DNA of 20,155 nt from Solirubrobacteraceae bacterium (GTDB lineage Bacteria > Actinomycetota > Thermoleophilia > Solirubrobacterales > Solirubrobacteraceae), in the NCBI GenBank assembly GCA_016462625.1, contig JAEMSV010000068.1, forward strand, positions 1-20,155, in the 5' to 3' direction. Below are positions 13,970-19,991 of the stretch, piece after piece; position 1 is the first letter of the stretch; each line of letters starts with the position of its first letter. A model generated the notes under the pieces. The model saw only the letters and a program-made list of their open reading frames with translations, did not search any database and had not been told where the DNA came from. The position numbers and the translations under genes were made by a program.

Positions 13970-14384
13970 CCCGTTCGCCCGCGCCGTCGAACGCGCCCAG
14001 GCCACCGAGCAGGCGCAGGCCCATGCGGTGCGCCGCCGCCGTCAGCAGCAGTGGTCGTCGGGCAACCGCACCGCGTTCCGGACCCACGCGACGGTGTTCG
14101 TCGCGGTCAACCTGCTGCTCTTCGTGCTCTGGCTGACGACCTGGCAGCTGCTCGACGGGACGAGCTACCCCTGGTTCATCTGGCCGCTGCTCGGCTGGGG
14201 TATCGGCCTCGCCGCCCACTACGCGGCGGTGCGCAACCACCTGCGCGGGCCGTCGACTCCGGCCGAAGCCCCCGTGCGGTCGAAGGCAGACGAACTGGCG
14301 CGACTGGCCGACCTGCATCGCGCCGGGTCACTGAACGACGAGGAGTTCAGCGCAGCAAAGGCCGAGCTCCTGCAGCAGGGGTGA
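13959..14384 (+). CDS. 2TM-domain protein with C-terminal SHOCT motif
   Basis: This 141-residue protein has a charged, helical, Gln/Arg-rich N-terminus (1-40). Two transmembrane helices follow (about 44-62 and 72-92), matching the 2TM domain pattern (RTHATVFVAVNLLLFVLW ... YPWFIWPLLGWGIGLAAHY). A linker leads to a SHOCT motif (about 110-138, ELARLADLHRAGSLNDEEF). SHOCT is a short oligomerisation-type motif found at the ends of many bacterial membrane proteins. 2TM domains often accompany sensor kinases or PadR/PspC-like membrane-stress regulators. The start is set by GGAGGAG five bases upstream. It overlaps the PadR gene by 11 bases and is the last gene of the cyclase operon, so it may be the regulated effector or a membrane sensor for the system (inference). 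Confidence 0.9.
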   Translation: MQDDPFARAVERAQATEQAQAHAVRRRRQQQWSSGNRTAFRTHATVFVAVNLLLFVLWLTTWQLLDGTSYPWFIWPLLGWGIGLAAHYAAVRNHLRGPSTPAEAPVRSKADELARLADLHRAGSLNDEEFSAAKAELLQQG

Positions 14385-14386
14385 CG

Positions 14387-14710
14387 CTACGACTTGTCGC
14401 TGGACTTCGAGGAGCTCTTGGATTCGCTCTTCGAAGACGAGGACGATGAGCCGCTGTCGCTGGAGCTTGAGCTCGAGCTGTCGCTGCTGCTCGAGCTGCT
14501 GTCGCTCTTGGCGGCCTTCTCCCGATTGCGGCGCTTCGTGCCGTAGTCGGTGTTGTAGAAGCCCTTGCCCTTGAAGTGGACGGCGATGGGGTGGAAGACC
14601 CGCTCGACGGGGACACCGGTTTCCGGGTCATGCGTGAGCGCGTCCTCGCTCATGCTCTGCCTGACTTCGAAGGTCGTCCCGTCCGGGCGGCGGTATTCAT
14701 AGAACGGCAT
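14387..14710 (-). CDS. FmdB-like protein lacking zinc-ribbon cysteines, with Ser/Asp-rich tail
   Basis: The first 57 residues follow the FmdB/zinc-ribbon pattern (MPFYEYR, FEVRQSMSEDALTH, PVERVF, VHFKGKGFYNTDYG). Both cysteine pairs are replaced: the first knuckle reads RRPDG (7-11) and the second HDPETG (27-32), so it cannot bind zinc the usual way. Residues 58-68 are basic, and 69-107 are an almost pure Ser tail with Asp at intervals of 7-8 and a Lys-rich end. Ser codons are mixed (AGC, TCG, TCC, TCA, TCT), so the tail is kept at the protein level and is not a simple DNA repeat. Function is unknown; FmdB relatives are called putative regulators. The gene ends 2 bases from the convergent 2TM-SHOCT gene. 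Its start lies inside an inverted repeat. Confidence 0.85.
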   Translation of the reverse strand: MPFYEYRRPDGTTFEVRQSMSEDALTHDPETGVPVERVFHPIAVHFKGKGFYNTDYGTKRRNREKAAKSDSSSSSSDSSSSSSSDSGSSSSSSKSESKSSSKSSDKS

Positions 14711-14735
14711 GGCACTCCCAGTATAGGAGTGCCAT
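14709..14735. repeat. 10-bp perfect inverted repeat over the fmdB-like start codon and -10
   Basis: The arms ATGGCACTCC (14709-14718) and GGAGTGCCAT (14726-14735) flank a 7-base centre, CAGTATA. On the minus strand the centre reads TATACTG, a near-consensus -10 (TATACT, 14725-14720) 9 bases before the ATG at 14710. The arm nearer the gene also contains GGAG and the start codon. It could be an operator over the promoter or, in a longer transcript reading through from the methyltransferase gene, a hairpin hiding the ribosome site. Confidence 0.6.
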
Positions 14736-14745
14736 CCGGGGGAAT

Positions 14746-15378
14746 TCAGCCCGCCCGCCCGATGGTCAGGTACGCCATGCTGCCGCGGACGTCGAGCTGG
14801 ACACCGCCGAGCAGGGCCGCCAACTCGTCCACGGTTCGGGGCGCCGCGACCTCACCCGCGCGGTGCAGGACACCGAGGTAGCGACGGCCGACCGCCGTCT
14901 CGGCGACCAGCGAGCTGGCGTGCACGGCGCCGCCGGGCGCGGTCTGCGCGAGCAACGCGTCGAGCAGCGCCCGGGGGTTCTCGACGATGTGCAGGAACCC
15001 CATACAGAGCACGGTGGTGAACCCGCCGTCGAGCGGCAGATCGAGCGCGTCGGCCTGGAGCAGGCGCACGCGCGCGCCGTCGTCACCGATGCGCTCGGCG
15101 GCGCGTTCGAGCATGGCGATGGAGCGATCGACGAGGACGGTCGGGCGGCCGGAGCGCGCGTGCAGCTCGGCGGTGGCGGCGGCGGATCCCGCTGCGACGT
15201 CGAGCAGCGGTCCGTCGTCCTCGGCGATCGCCGCGGCGGCGAAGGCCTCGTAGTCGTCGGGGGTGGTGCCCCAGACCAGGCGGTTGTAGGTGCGGCTGCG
15301 GACGAGCCGGTCATACCCCGCGGCCTTGCGGTCGTACGGGGCGCCGGCGTCGTCGAGCGCTGACTCGATTCTCCACAT
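14746..15378 (-). CDS. Class I SAM-dependent methyltransferase
   Basis: This 210-residue protein has the Rossmann methyltransferase core: a preceding Tyr-rich helix (YDRLVRSRTYNRLVWG, 22-37), motif I LLDVAAGSAAAT (58-69), the acidic end of strand 2 (VLVDRS, 81-86), LLQADALDLPL (motif II region) and VLCMGFLHIVENPRALLDALL (motif III and the following helix, split view). This is the UbiE/Methyltransf_11-25 type; small molecules are the usual substrates, and none can be named here. ATG 15378 sits 7 bases after TACGGT, inside the large inverted repeat shared with the divergent TetR gene. It is therefore very likely the target of that regulator. The fmdB-like gene follows 35 bases downstream. Confidence 0.88.
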   Translation of the reverse strand: MWRIESALDDAGAPYDRKAAGYDRLVRSRTYNRLVWGTTPDDYEAFAAAAIAEDDGPLLDVAAGSAAATAELHARSGRPTVLVDRSIAMLERAAERIGDDGARVRLLQADALDLPLDGGFTTVLCMGFLHIVENPRALLDALLAQTAPGGAVHASSLVAETAVGRRYLGVLHRAGEVAAPRTVDELAALLGGVQLDVRGSMAYLTIGRAG

Positions 15379-15385
15379 GGAGAAG

Positions 15386-15391
15386 ACCGTA
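15386..15391 (-). promoter_or_regulatory. -10 element (TACGGT) of the methyltransferase gene
   Basis: TACGGT lies 7 bases before ATG 15378 on the minus strand, so a leaderless start is predicted. It touches the left arm of the inverted repeat. Confidence 0.45.
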
Positions 15392-15396
15392 GCACG

Positions 15397-15402
15397 TATC
15401 TT
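15397..15402 (+). promoter_or_regulatory. -10 element (TATCTT) of the tetR gene
   Basis: TATCTT is followed by 6 bases and GTG 15409 (4 bases if GTG 15407 is out-of-frame noise). It overlaps the right arm of the inverted repeat, so autorepression is likely. Confidence 0.45.
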
Positions 15403-15408
15403 CTCCGT

Positions 15409-15894
15409 GTGGAGAAATCAACGAAGGATCGGCTCCTCGACGCGGCGCTCGAGCTGCTGGGCCGCGAAGGGGCGAGGGCGATGACCGTGCGTGCGGTCGA
15501 GGAGGCGGCGGGTGTCCCCCACGGCTCCGTGCGCCACCACTTCGGCGGCCAGCGCGGCCTGCTGCTCGCGCTCTTCGATCACCTCGAGCGGGTCGAGCGG
15601 CCGGCCGACGGCGGACTCCCCGCCGCGGTCGCGCAGTGGCTCGGCCCGGGTCGGACGGTCGCCCTCGCGCGCTATGAGCTGTTCCTGCTGGCTGCGCGCG
15701 ACGCGGAGCTGCGAGCGCCGCTGGTCGCCGCGCGCGAGCGGTTCGTGGCCCAGGTCGCCACCACGATGGGCGCCGAGCGGGCGCCGTCCGTCCTCGCGGC
15801 GATCGACGGCCTGCTCCTCGACGCGCTGGTCCGGGGCGAGCAGGACCCGGCGAAGCTCACCGCCACGATCGGGGCCCTCCTCGCGGGGGTGTGA
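15409..15894 (+). CDS. TetR-family transcriptional regulator
   Basis: This 161-residue protein has a typical TetR N-terminus: TKDRLLDAALELLGREG (5-21), then the helix-turn-helix TVRAVEEAAGVPHGSVRHHF (26-45), followed by the helix-4 segment GGQRGLLLALFDHLE. The C-terminal ligand/dimer domain (60-161) is short and rich in Ala/Leu, so no ligand can be suggested. The start is GTG 15409; the residue after it gives MEKSTKDR, a usual TetR opening. It is divergent from the methyltransferase across the inverted repeat, the classic layout for a TetR protein that represses itself and its neighbour. glyS follows after 73 bases with its own promoter. Confidence 0.93.
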   Translation: MEKSTKDRLLDAALELLGREGARAMTVRAVEEAAGVPHGSVRHHFGGQRGLLLALFDHLERVERPADGGLPAAVAQWLGPGRTVALARYELFLLAARDAELRAPLVAARERFVAQVATTMGAERAPSVLAAIDGLLLDALVRGEQDPAKLTATIGALLAGV

Positions 15895-15954
15895 GCATTG
15901 CGGTTCGGCTCACGACGGAGAATGCGCACACCCCATTCCCTGCACGCGCTCATC

Positions 15955-15960
15955 TAGTCT
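15955..15960 (+). promoter_or_regulatory. -10 element (TAGTCT) of glyS
   Basis: TAGTCT is followed by 7 bases and the ATG at 15968; no Shine-Dalgarno or T-box-like leader fits in the 73-base gap after tetR. A leaderless message is predicted. Confidence 0.5.
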
Positions 15961-15967
15961 GGAATCA

Positions 15968-17347
15968 ATGCCCGAGACCGACGTCGTCACCATGGAGAAG
16001 ATCGTCGCGCTGGCCAAGCGCCGCGGCTTCGTGTTCCCCTCCTCGGAGATCTACGGCGGCCTCGGTTCGACGTACGACTACGGCCACTACGGCGTCCTGC
16101 TCAAGACGAACGTCAAGGACCAGTGGTGGCGCTCGATGCTCCAGGAGCGCGACGACATCGTCGCCCTGGACTCCGCGATCCTCCAGCACCCCAAGGTCTG
16201 GGAGGCATCCGGCCACCTCGCCGGGTTCAGCGACCCGATGGTCGACTGCCGCACCTGCAAGGCGCGGTTCCGGGCCGATCACCTCGCCGAGGGCAAGGCC
16301 GACCTGACGTGCCCCCAGAAGCCGAGCAAGCTCGCGGGCCAGGGCCCGGATTGCGACCTCACCGAGGCGCGCGACTTCAATCTCATGTTCGAGACGACGG
16401 TCGGCCCCGTGAAGGATTCCGGCTCCGTCGCCTACCTGCGCCCCGAGACCGCGCAGGGCATCTTTATCAATTTCAAGAACGTCCTGCAGTTCAGCCGCAA
16501 GAAGCCGCCGTTCGGCATCGCGCAGGTCGGCAAGTCGTTCCGCAACGAGATCACGCCCGGCAACTTCATCTTCCGCACGCGCGAGTTCGAGCAGATGGAG
16601 ATGGAGTTCTTCGTCCCGCCCGCCGAGGCACCGGACTGGTACGCGTTCTGGAAGCAGTCGCGCTTCGACTGGTACACGAGGCTCGGCATCCGCCCGGACC
16701 ACCTGCAGCTGCGCGAGCACGAGTCCGACGAGCTCTCCCACTACTCGTCGGGAACCGCCGACGTGGAATACCTCTTCCCCATCGGCTGGTCCGAGCTGGA
16801 GGGCATCGCCAACCGCGGCGACTTCGACCTCTCCGCCCACGCCAAGGTCAGCGGCGAGAAGCTCGAGTACTTCGACCAAGGCAGCGGGGAGCGCTACGTC
16901 CCGCACGTCATCGAGCCGGCCGCCGGCGCGGACCGCGCCACGCTCGCCTTCCTCGTCGACGCGTACGACGAGGAGGACATCGAGGGCGAGACCCGCACGG
17001 TCCTGCGTCTGCACCCGAAGCTCGCGCCGGTGAAGGTCGCGGTGCTGCCGCTCGTCAAGAAGGACGGGCAGCCCGAGGTCGCCAAGGAGATCGTCAAGAC
17101 CCTGCGCGCGCGCATGCAGACCGAGTACGACGAGGGCGGCTCGATCGGCAAGCGCTACCGCCGCCAAGACGAGATCGGCACGCCGTGGGGCGTGACGGTC
17201 GACCACCAGACGCTCGAGGATCAGACCGTCACGCTGCGCGACCGCGACACGCTCGCGCAAGAGCGTGTGGCGATCGATGAGCTGCCCGCGCTGCTGAGCC
17301 AGAAGCTCGCGGCGGACTGGGTCTCGCCAAAGCTCAGCGAGGCCTGA
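15968..17347 (+). CDS. glyS: Glycyl-tRNA synthetase (class II, dimeric type)
   Basis: This 459-residue enzyme charges tRNA-Gly and belongs to the alpha-2 (eukaryote/archaea-like) type used by actinobacteria, not the alpha2-beta2 GlyQ/GlyS type. Visible blocks are GFVFPSSEIYGGLGSTYDYG (20-39), YLRPETAQGIFINF (156-169), motif 2 FRNEITP..F.RTREFEQMEMEFF (191-215, split), and motif 3 around IEPAAGADR (315-323). The HGTP-type anticodon-binding domain runs from about 350 to the end (PVKVAVLPLVKK). The insertion has C94-x2-C97 and C115, C129; the last pair is 13 residues apart instead of the usual C-x2-C, so zinc binding is uncertain. ATG 15968 fits the promoter; the longer frame upstream overlaps tetR. 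Some annotations call this gene glyQS or glyS1. Confidence 0.96.
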   Translation: MPETDVVTMEKIVALAKRRGFVFPSSEIYGGLGSTYDYGHYGVLLKTNVKDQWWRSMLQERDDIVALDSAILQHPKVWEASGHLAGFSDPMVDCRTCKARFRADHLAEGKADLTCPQKPSKLAGQGPDCDLTEARDFNLMFETTVGPVKDSGSVAYLRPETAQGIFINFKNVLQFSRKKPPFGIAQVGKSFRNEITPGNFIFRTREFEQMEMEFFVPPAEAPDWYAFWKQSRFDWYTRLGIRPDHLQLREHESDELSHYSSGTADVEYLFPIGWSELEGIANRGDFDLSAHAKVSGEKLEYFDQGSGERYVPHVIEPAAGADRATLAFLVDAYDEEDIEGETRTVLRLHPKLAPVKVAVLPLVKKDGQPEVAKEIVKTLRARMQTEYDEGGSIGKRYRRQDEIGTPWGVTVDHQTLEDQTVTLRDRDTLAQERVAIDELPALLSQKLAADWVSPKLSEA

Positions 17348-17355
17348 ACACTTGC

Positions 17356-17361
17356 TACCGT
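17356..17361 (+). promoter_or_regulatory. -10 element (TACCGT) of the secreted-protein gene
   Basis: TACCGT sits in the 20-base gap after glyS and is followed by 6 bases and ATG 17368, which again predicts a leaderless start. Confidence 0.45.
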
Positions 17362-17367
17362 CCGCGC

Positions 17368-18294
17368 ATGAGGACGGCACGGATAGCCCTCGTGGCGCTG
17401 CTGGCAACAGCGGCGCCGGCCAGCGCGGCGGACAACAGCCAGCTCGAACCGCGGAACGCGGCGGCAGCCCGAGAGGTCAAGCGCGACGCTCAGGCCGCTG
17501 AGATCTTCGGGAAGGCGCTCGAACGCGTGGCCGAGAAGCAATGTCGGATCAAGGACGCGGACGGGTCCACGACGAAGGCGCCCCCGAGCCAGGCGTTGCT
17601 CGACCTCATCGGCGTACTTCGACAGCCGTACGCTGGGGCTGAGCCGGCGGTCCCGCCGCTGCTGATCGGGCCTCCCGTCTTCACGTTCGACGGCATGCGC
17701 CCCGAGGCGGCACGCCGAGTCGCGTTGCCGGACGGACGCTCGGTTGCCCTGCTCCCGGTCGCGGATGTCGTTGATGAGCCGCTGACTCCACCGGGGTGCC
17801 GCCGCGCGCTCGTGCAGTCCGTGCGCCGAGAAGCGCGGAGCGCAACGGCAGGTGTGCGCCGCCGAGCGATTCGGGTTGCGCAAGAGATCCGGCTCGAGAG
17901 CAAGCCCAGCGCACCCGTCGAAGGAGTGGCGGCCGCGGTGTTGGACGGCGACGGCTACCCCATGGAGTTCATGGCCGGCCCCCTCGCGGAGATCCGCGAC
18001 GAGGGCATCGGCGTCATCTACCACGTCGGCAAGCGCCGGTACATCGTTGGCATCGCCCCCGATGGCGTCGCCAGCGTCCAGTTCACGTTCTCGCGCGTCG
18101 TCGACTACGGGCGCCTGTACAAGCCGCACCGCTATCCAAGCGCGGAGACCATGACCGCGCCGGTGAAGGACAACGTCTTCGCAGTCTCGGCGAGCACCAA
18201 GCGCAGTCGGATGGATGGCTGGCCTTCGCGCAGCGCGTTCCTGGACACCGACGGACGCGAGATCCGGGCCTCGGAGTTCAGCAACCCGGGCTAA
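17368..18294 (+). CDS. Secreted protein of unknown function
   Basis: This 308-residue protein begins with a clear Sec signal peptide (RTARIALVALLATAAPASA, residues 2-20, then ADN). I do not recognise a family. The mature part has an Arg/Ala-rich helical N-terminal region (about 30-55), two cysteines that could pair (CRIKD and GCRRA), and a C-terminal half with strand-like, Val/Tyr-rich stretches (GIGVIYHVGKRRYIVGI, VASVQFTFSRVVDYGRLY, VFAVSASTKRS). These look like a compact beta domain. No lipobox, anchor or sortase signal is seen, so release to the outside is likely. It follows glyS by 20 bases but has its own -10. Its stop codon overlaps the stop of the convergent channel gene. Confidence 0.8.
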   Translation: MRTARIALVALLATAAPASAADNSQLEPRNAAAAREVKRDAQAAEIFGKALERVAEKQCRIKDADGSTTKAPPSQALLDLIGVLRQPYAGAEPAVPPLLIGPPVFTFDGMRPEAARRVALPDGRSVALLPVADVVDEPLTPPGCRRALVQSVRREARSATAGVRRRAIRVAQEIRLESKPSAPVEGVAAAVLDGDGYPMEFMAGPLAEIRDEGIGVIYHVGKRRYIVGIAPDGVASVQFTFSRVVDYGRLYKPHRYPSAETMTAPVKDNVFAVSASTKRSRMDGWPSRSAFLDTDGREIRASEFSNPG

Positions 18295-18299
18295 GCCCG
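18287..18299. other. Interlocked convergent stop codons in a short palindrome
   Basis: Around 18287-18299 the sequence CGGGC-TAA-GCCCG lets TAA end the plus-strand secreted-protein gene and TAG (reverse of CTA) end the minus-strand channel gene, so the two genes overlap by 4 bases (18291-18294). The 5-bp stem has no T-tract, so a role as terminator is doubtful. Confidence 0.5.
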
Positions 18300-19991
18300 C
18301 AGCAGCGCGTCACACGCCTCGCGCGTCCCGACCACCGCAATTGGCTCGCCCGCGCTGATCGGGAAGTCGTCCCGCGGGCGCCAGCGGTGGTCGCAGTGCA
18401 GGAACCGCAGGCGACCGTCCGCCTCGACCGCTCCGACGGTGTTGCCGTCCAGCGACGAGCCCACCGGCACCGTGGTCTCGAGCAGCCGCAGCGGCACGTT
18501 GGAGATCGGCAGGGCCTCGGCGAGTGACCGCCCCAGCAGGGCCGCGGCGAACGGCGGGGCCGCCAGATCGGCGACCGACCGCGTGAGGTCCATCTCGATC
18601 GTCTTGTCGAGCCGCTCGGCGAGCTGCTGGTCGAAGCAGCGCAGCACCACCCGAAGGTCCGGGTTGAGCTCGCGGGCCTTCAGAGCGCACTGCAGGTTCG
18701 CGAGGTCGTCCGTCGTCAGCGCCATGAGCGCGCGCGCCCGGCCGAGGTTGAGATCCTCGAGCGTGCCCGGGTTGCGCGCGTCACCAACGATCACGGGAAT
18801 CTCGAGCGCCCGCGCAATCGTCAGGCCCGCGGCCTCCGCGCTCTGCTCGATCCCGATGCACGGGACGCCCGCGTCGTGCAGGCGGACGAGCACCTCCGTG
18901 CCCGCCCGGCCGAGCCCGCACACGACCACGTGGTCGCGGGTCGGGCGGGGGAACCGGCCGAGTGCCTGGTCGATCCGGGTGGTGACCAGGCTCTCCGTGA
19001 TCGTCGCGAGGAAGATGCCCACGAGGACGGCCGAGAACGCCATCAGGAAGATGTCGTAGACCTTCACCCAGTCCGGCTGGCCGATGAGGTTCACGTCGCC
19101 GTAGCCGACCGTCGCCATCGTGGTGACCGTGAAGTAGATCGCGTCGAGCTCGTCGATCTTCACGGTGGTCCCGAAGTTGAAGATCGTCGCGCTGACGAGC
19201 ATCACGAGCAGCATCACGGCGACCAGGATCACGGCACGCCGCGGCACGTAGGCGGCGAGGCCGCGCACCCGGCGCAGGCGGCGGGTCCGCCGCGCCCGTG
19301 CGTCTCCGCGCTGCGCCGCGCGGCGCTCGGCGGCCTGCTGGACGGCGACCGGCAGGGTGCCCCGCGCGCTGCTGGCCGCGTACGGGTCGATCAGTCCGAG
19401 GACGCGGTCGCCGAGGTCCTCACCCTCGGGAAGGACGTCGGTCGGCGTGTCGGCGTTGCAGAGCGCGACGAGGAGCGCCGGGTCCGTCGCGTCAACTTCG
19501 GCGACCTCCAGTGGACGGCCCGCGACGGTGATCCGCTGGCCGGTGTTGCCGAGCAGTGCGGCGTGCAGGAACGCGGGCGCGGCGACCTCCGCGTCGGAGA
19601 GGATCCGGCCCCGTTCACCGAGCAGCCCCTCGAGGCCCCCATCGCGGTCGCTGTGGTGCATGCGCACGACGACCGGACCCTCGTCGTGCAGCTCCTCGAC
19701 GAGCAGCGCGGCGTGCAGGTTCCCGACGTCGGACGGGCCGAGCAGGCCGACCGCGGCCGCTTCGCCGATTCCGGCTTCGGCCCACGTGCCGGGCTCGGCG
19801 ATGTCGCCCACCACGACCCGCGCGCCGGCGACGATCGCCGCCCTCGCAGCGAGGGCCGCCGGCTGCGTGCAGATCGCCACCACGGGCACGCCCATCGCGG
19901 CCAGCTCTTCGCGCACGCGGACCGCCAGGCCGTCGTCGCCGGCCAGCAGGATGGGGGCGGTCCCGTCCTTGGTGGCGGCGTTGTCGGGCAT
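18291..19991 (-). CDS. Two-TM potassium channel with RCK domains on both sides of the pore
   Basis: This 566-residue protein has an N-terminal RCK/TrkA-N-like domain (about 12-170). Its nucleotide loop is degenerate (LLAGDDGLAVRV, not GxGxxG). An Arg-rich linker follows (225-252), then TM1 (253-271), a pore helix with filter TVGYGD (294-299), and TM2 (312-332). The second TrkA-N domain starts at 354 (VVVCGLGRAGTEVL, intact GxGxxG; then GDARNPGTLEDL). A TrkA-C-like end (about 490-566) completes it. The filter indicates K+ selectivity. The usual bacterial order is pore then RCK; here RCK domains flank the pore. ATG 19991 is preferred. GTG 20024 would add 11 residues, and no Shine-Dalgarno or TANNNT decides between them. 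Role: gated K+ flux, possibly ligand-controlled by NAD(H) or nucleotide at the C-terminal RCK. Confidence 0.9.
   Translation of the reverse strand: MPDNAATKDGTAPILLAGDDGLAVRVREELAAMGVPVVAICTQPAALAARAAIVAGARVVVGDIAEPGTWAEAGIGEAAAVGLLGPSDVGNLHAALLVEELHDEGPVVVRMHHSDRDGGLEGLLGERGRILSDAEVAAPAFLHAALLGNTGQRITVAGRPLEVAEVDATDPALLVALCNADTPTDVLPEGEDLGDRVLGLIDPYAASSARGTLPVAVQQAAERRAAQRGDARARRTRRLRRVRGLAAYVPRRAVILVAVMLLVMLVSATIFNFGTTVKIDELDAIYFTVTTMATVGYGDVNLIGQPDWVKVYDIFLMAFSAVLVGIFLATITESLVTTRIDQALGRFPRPTRDHVVVCGLGRAGTEVLVRLHDAGVPCIGIEQSAEAAGLTIARALEIPVIVGDARNPGTLEDLNLGRARALMALTTDDLANLQCALKARELNPDLRVVLRCFDQQLAERLDKTIEMDLTRSVADLAAPPFAAALLGRSLAEALPISNVPLRLLETTVPVGSSLDGNTVGAVEADGRLRFLHCDHRWRPRDDFPISAGEPIAVVGTREACDALLRA

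Larger units (their letters stand above)
15371..15414. repeat. 16-bp-arm inverted repeat between methyltransferase and tetR genes (operator)
   Basis: The left arm (15371-15386, CTCCACATGGAGAAGA) and right arm (15399-15414, TCTTCTCCGTGTGGAG) match at 15 of 16 positions around a 12-base centre. Each arm contains a smaller near-palindrome (CTCCA-CA-TGGAG and CTCC-GTGT-GGAG) whose centres are 32 bases apart, about three helical turns. The arms cover both start codons and touch both -10 elements. Two TetR dimers binding here would shut off both genes. Confidence 0.75.

Noticed and set aside
14390..14510. CTGCTG/TCG-rich stretch that looks like a microsatellite
   Set aside because: It encodes the Ser/Asp tail of the fmdB-like protein with mixed Ser codons, so it is a protein-level feature and not a slipping DNA repeat.
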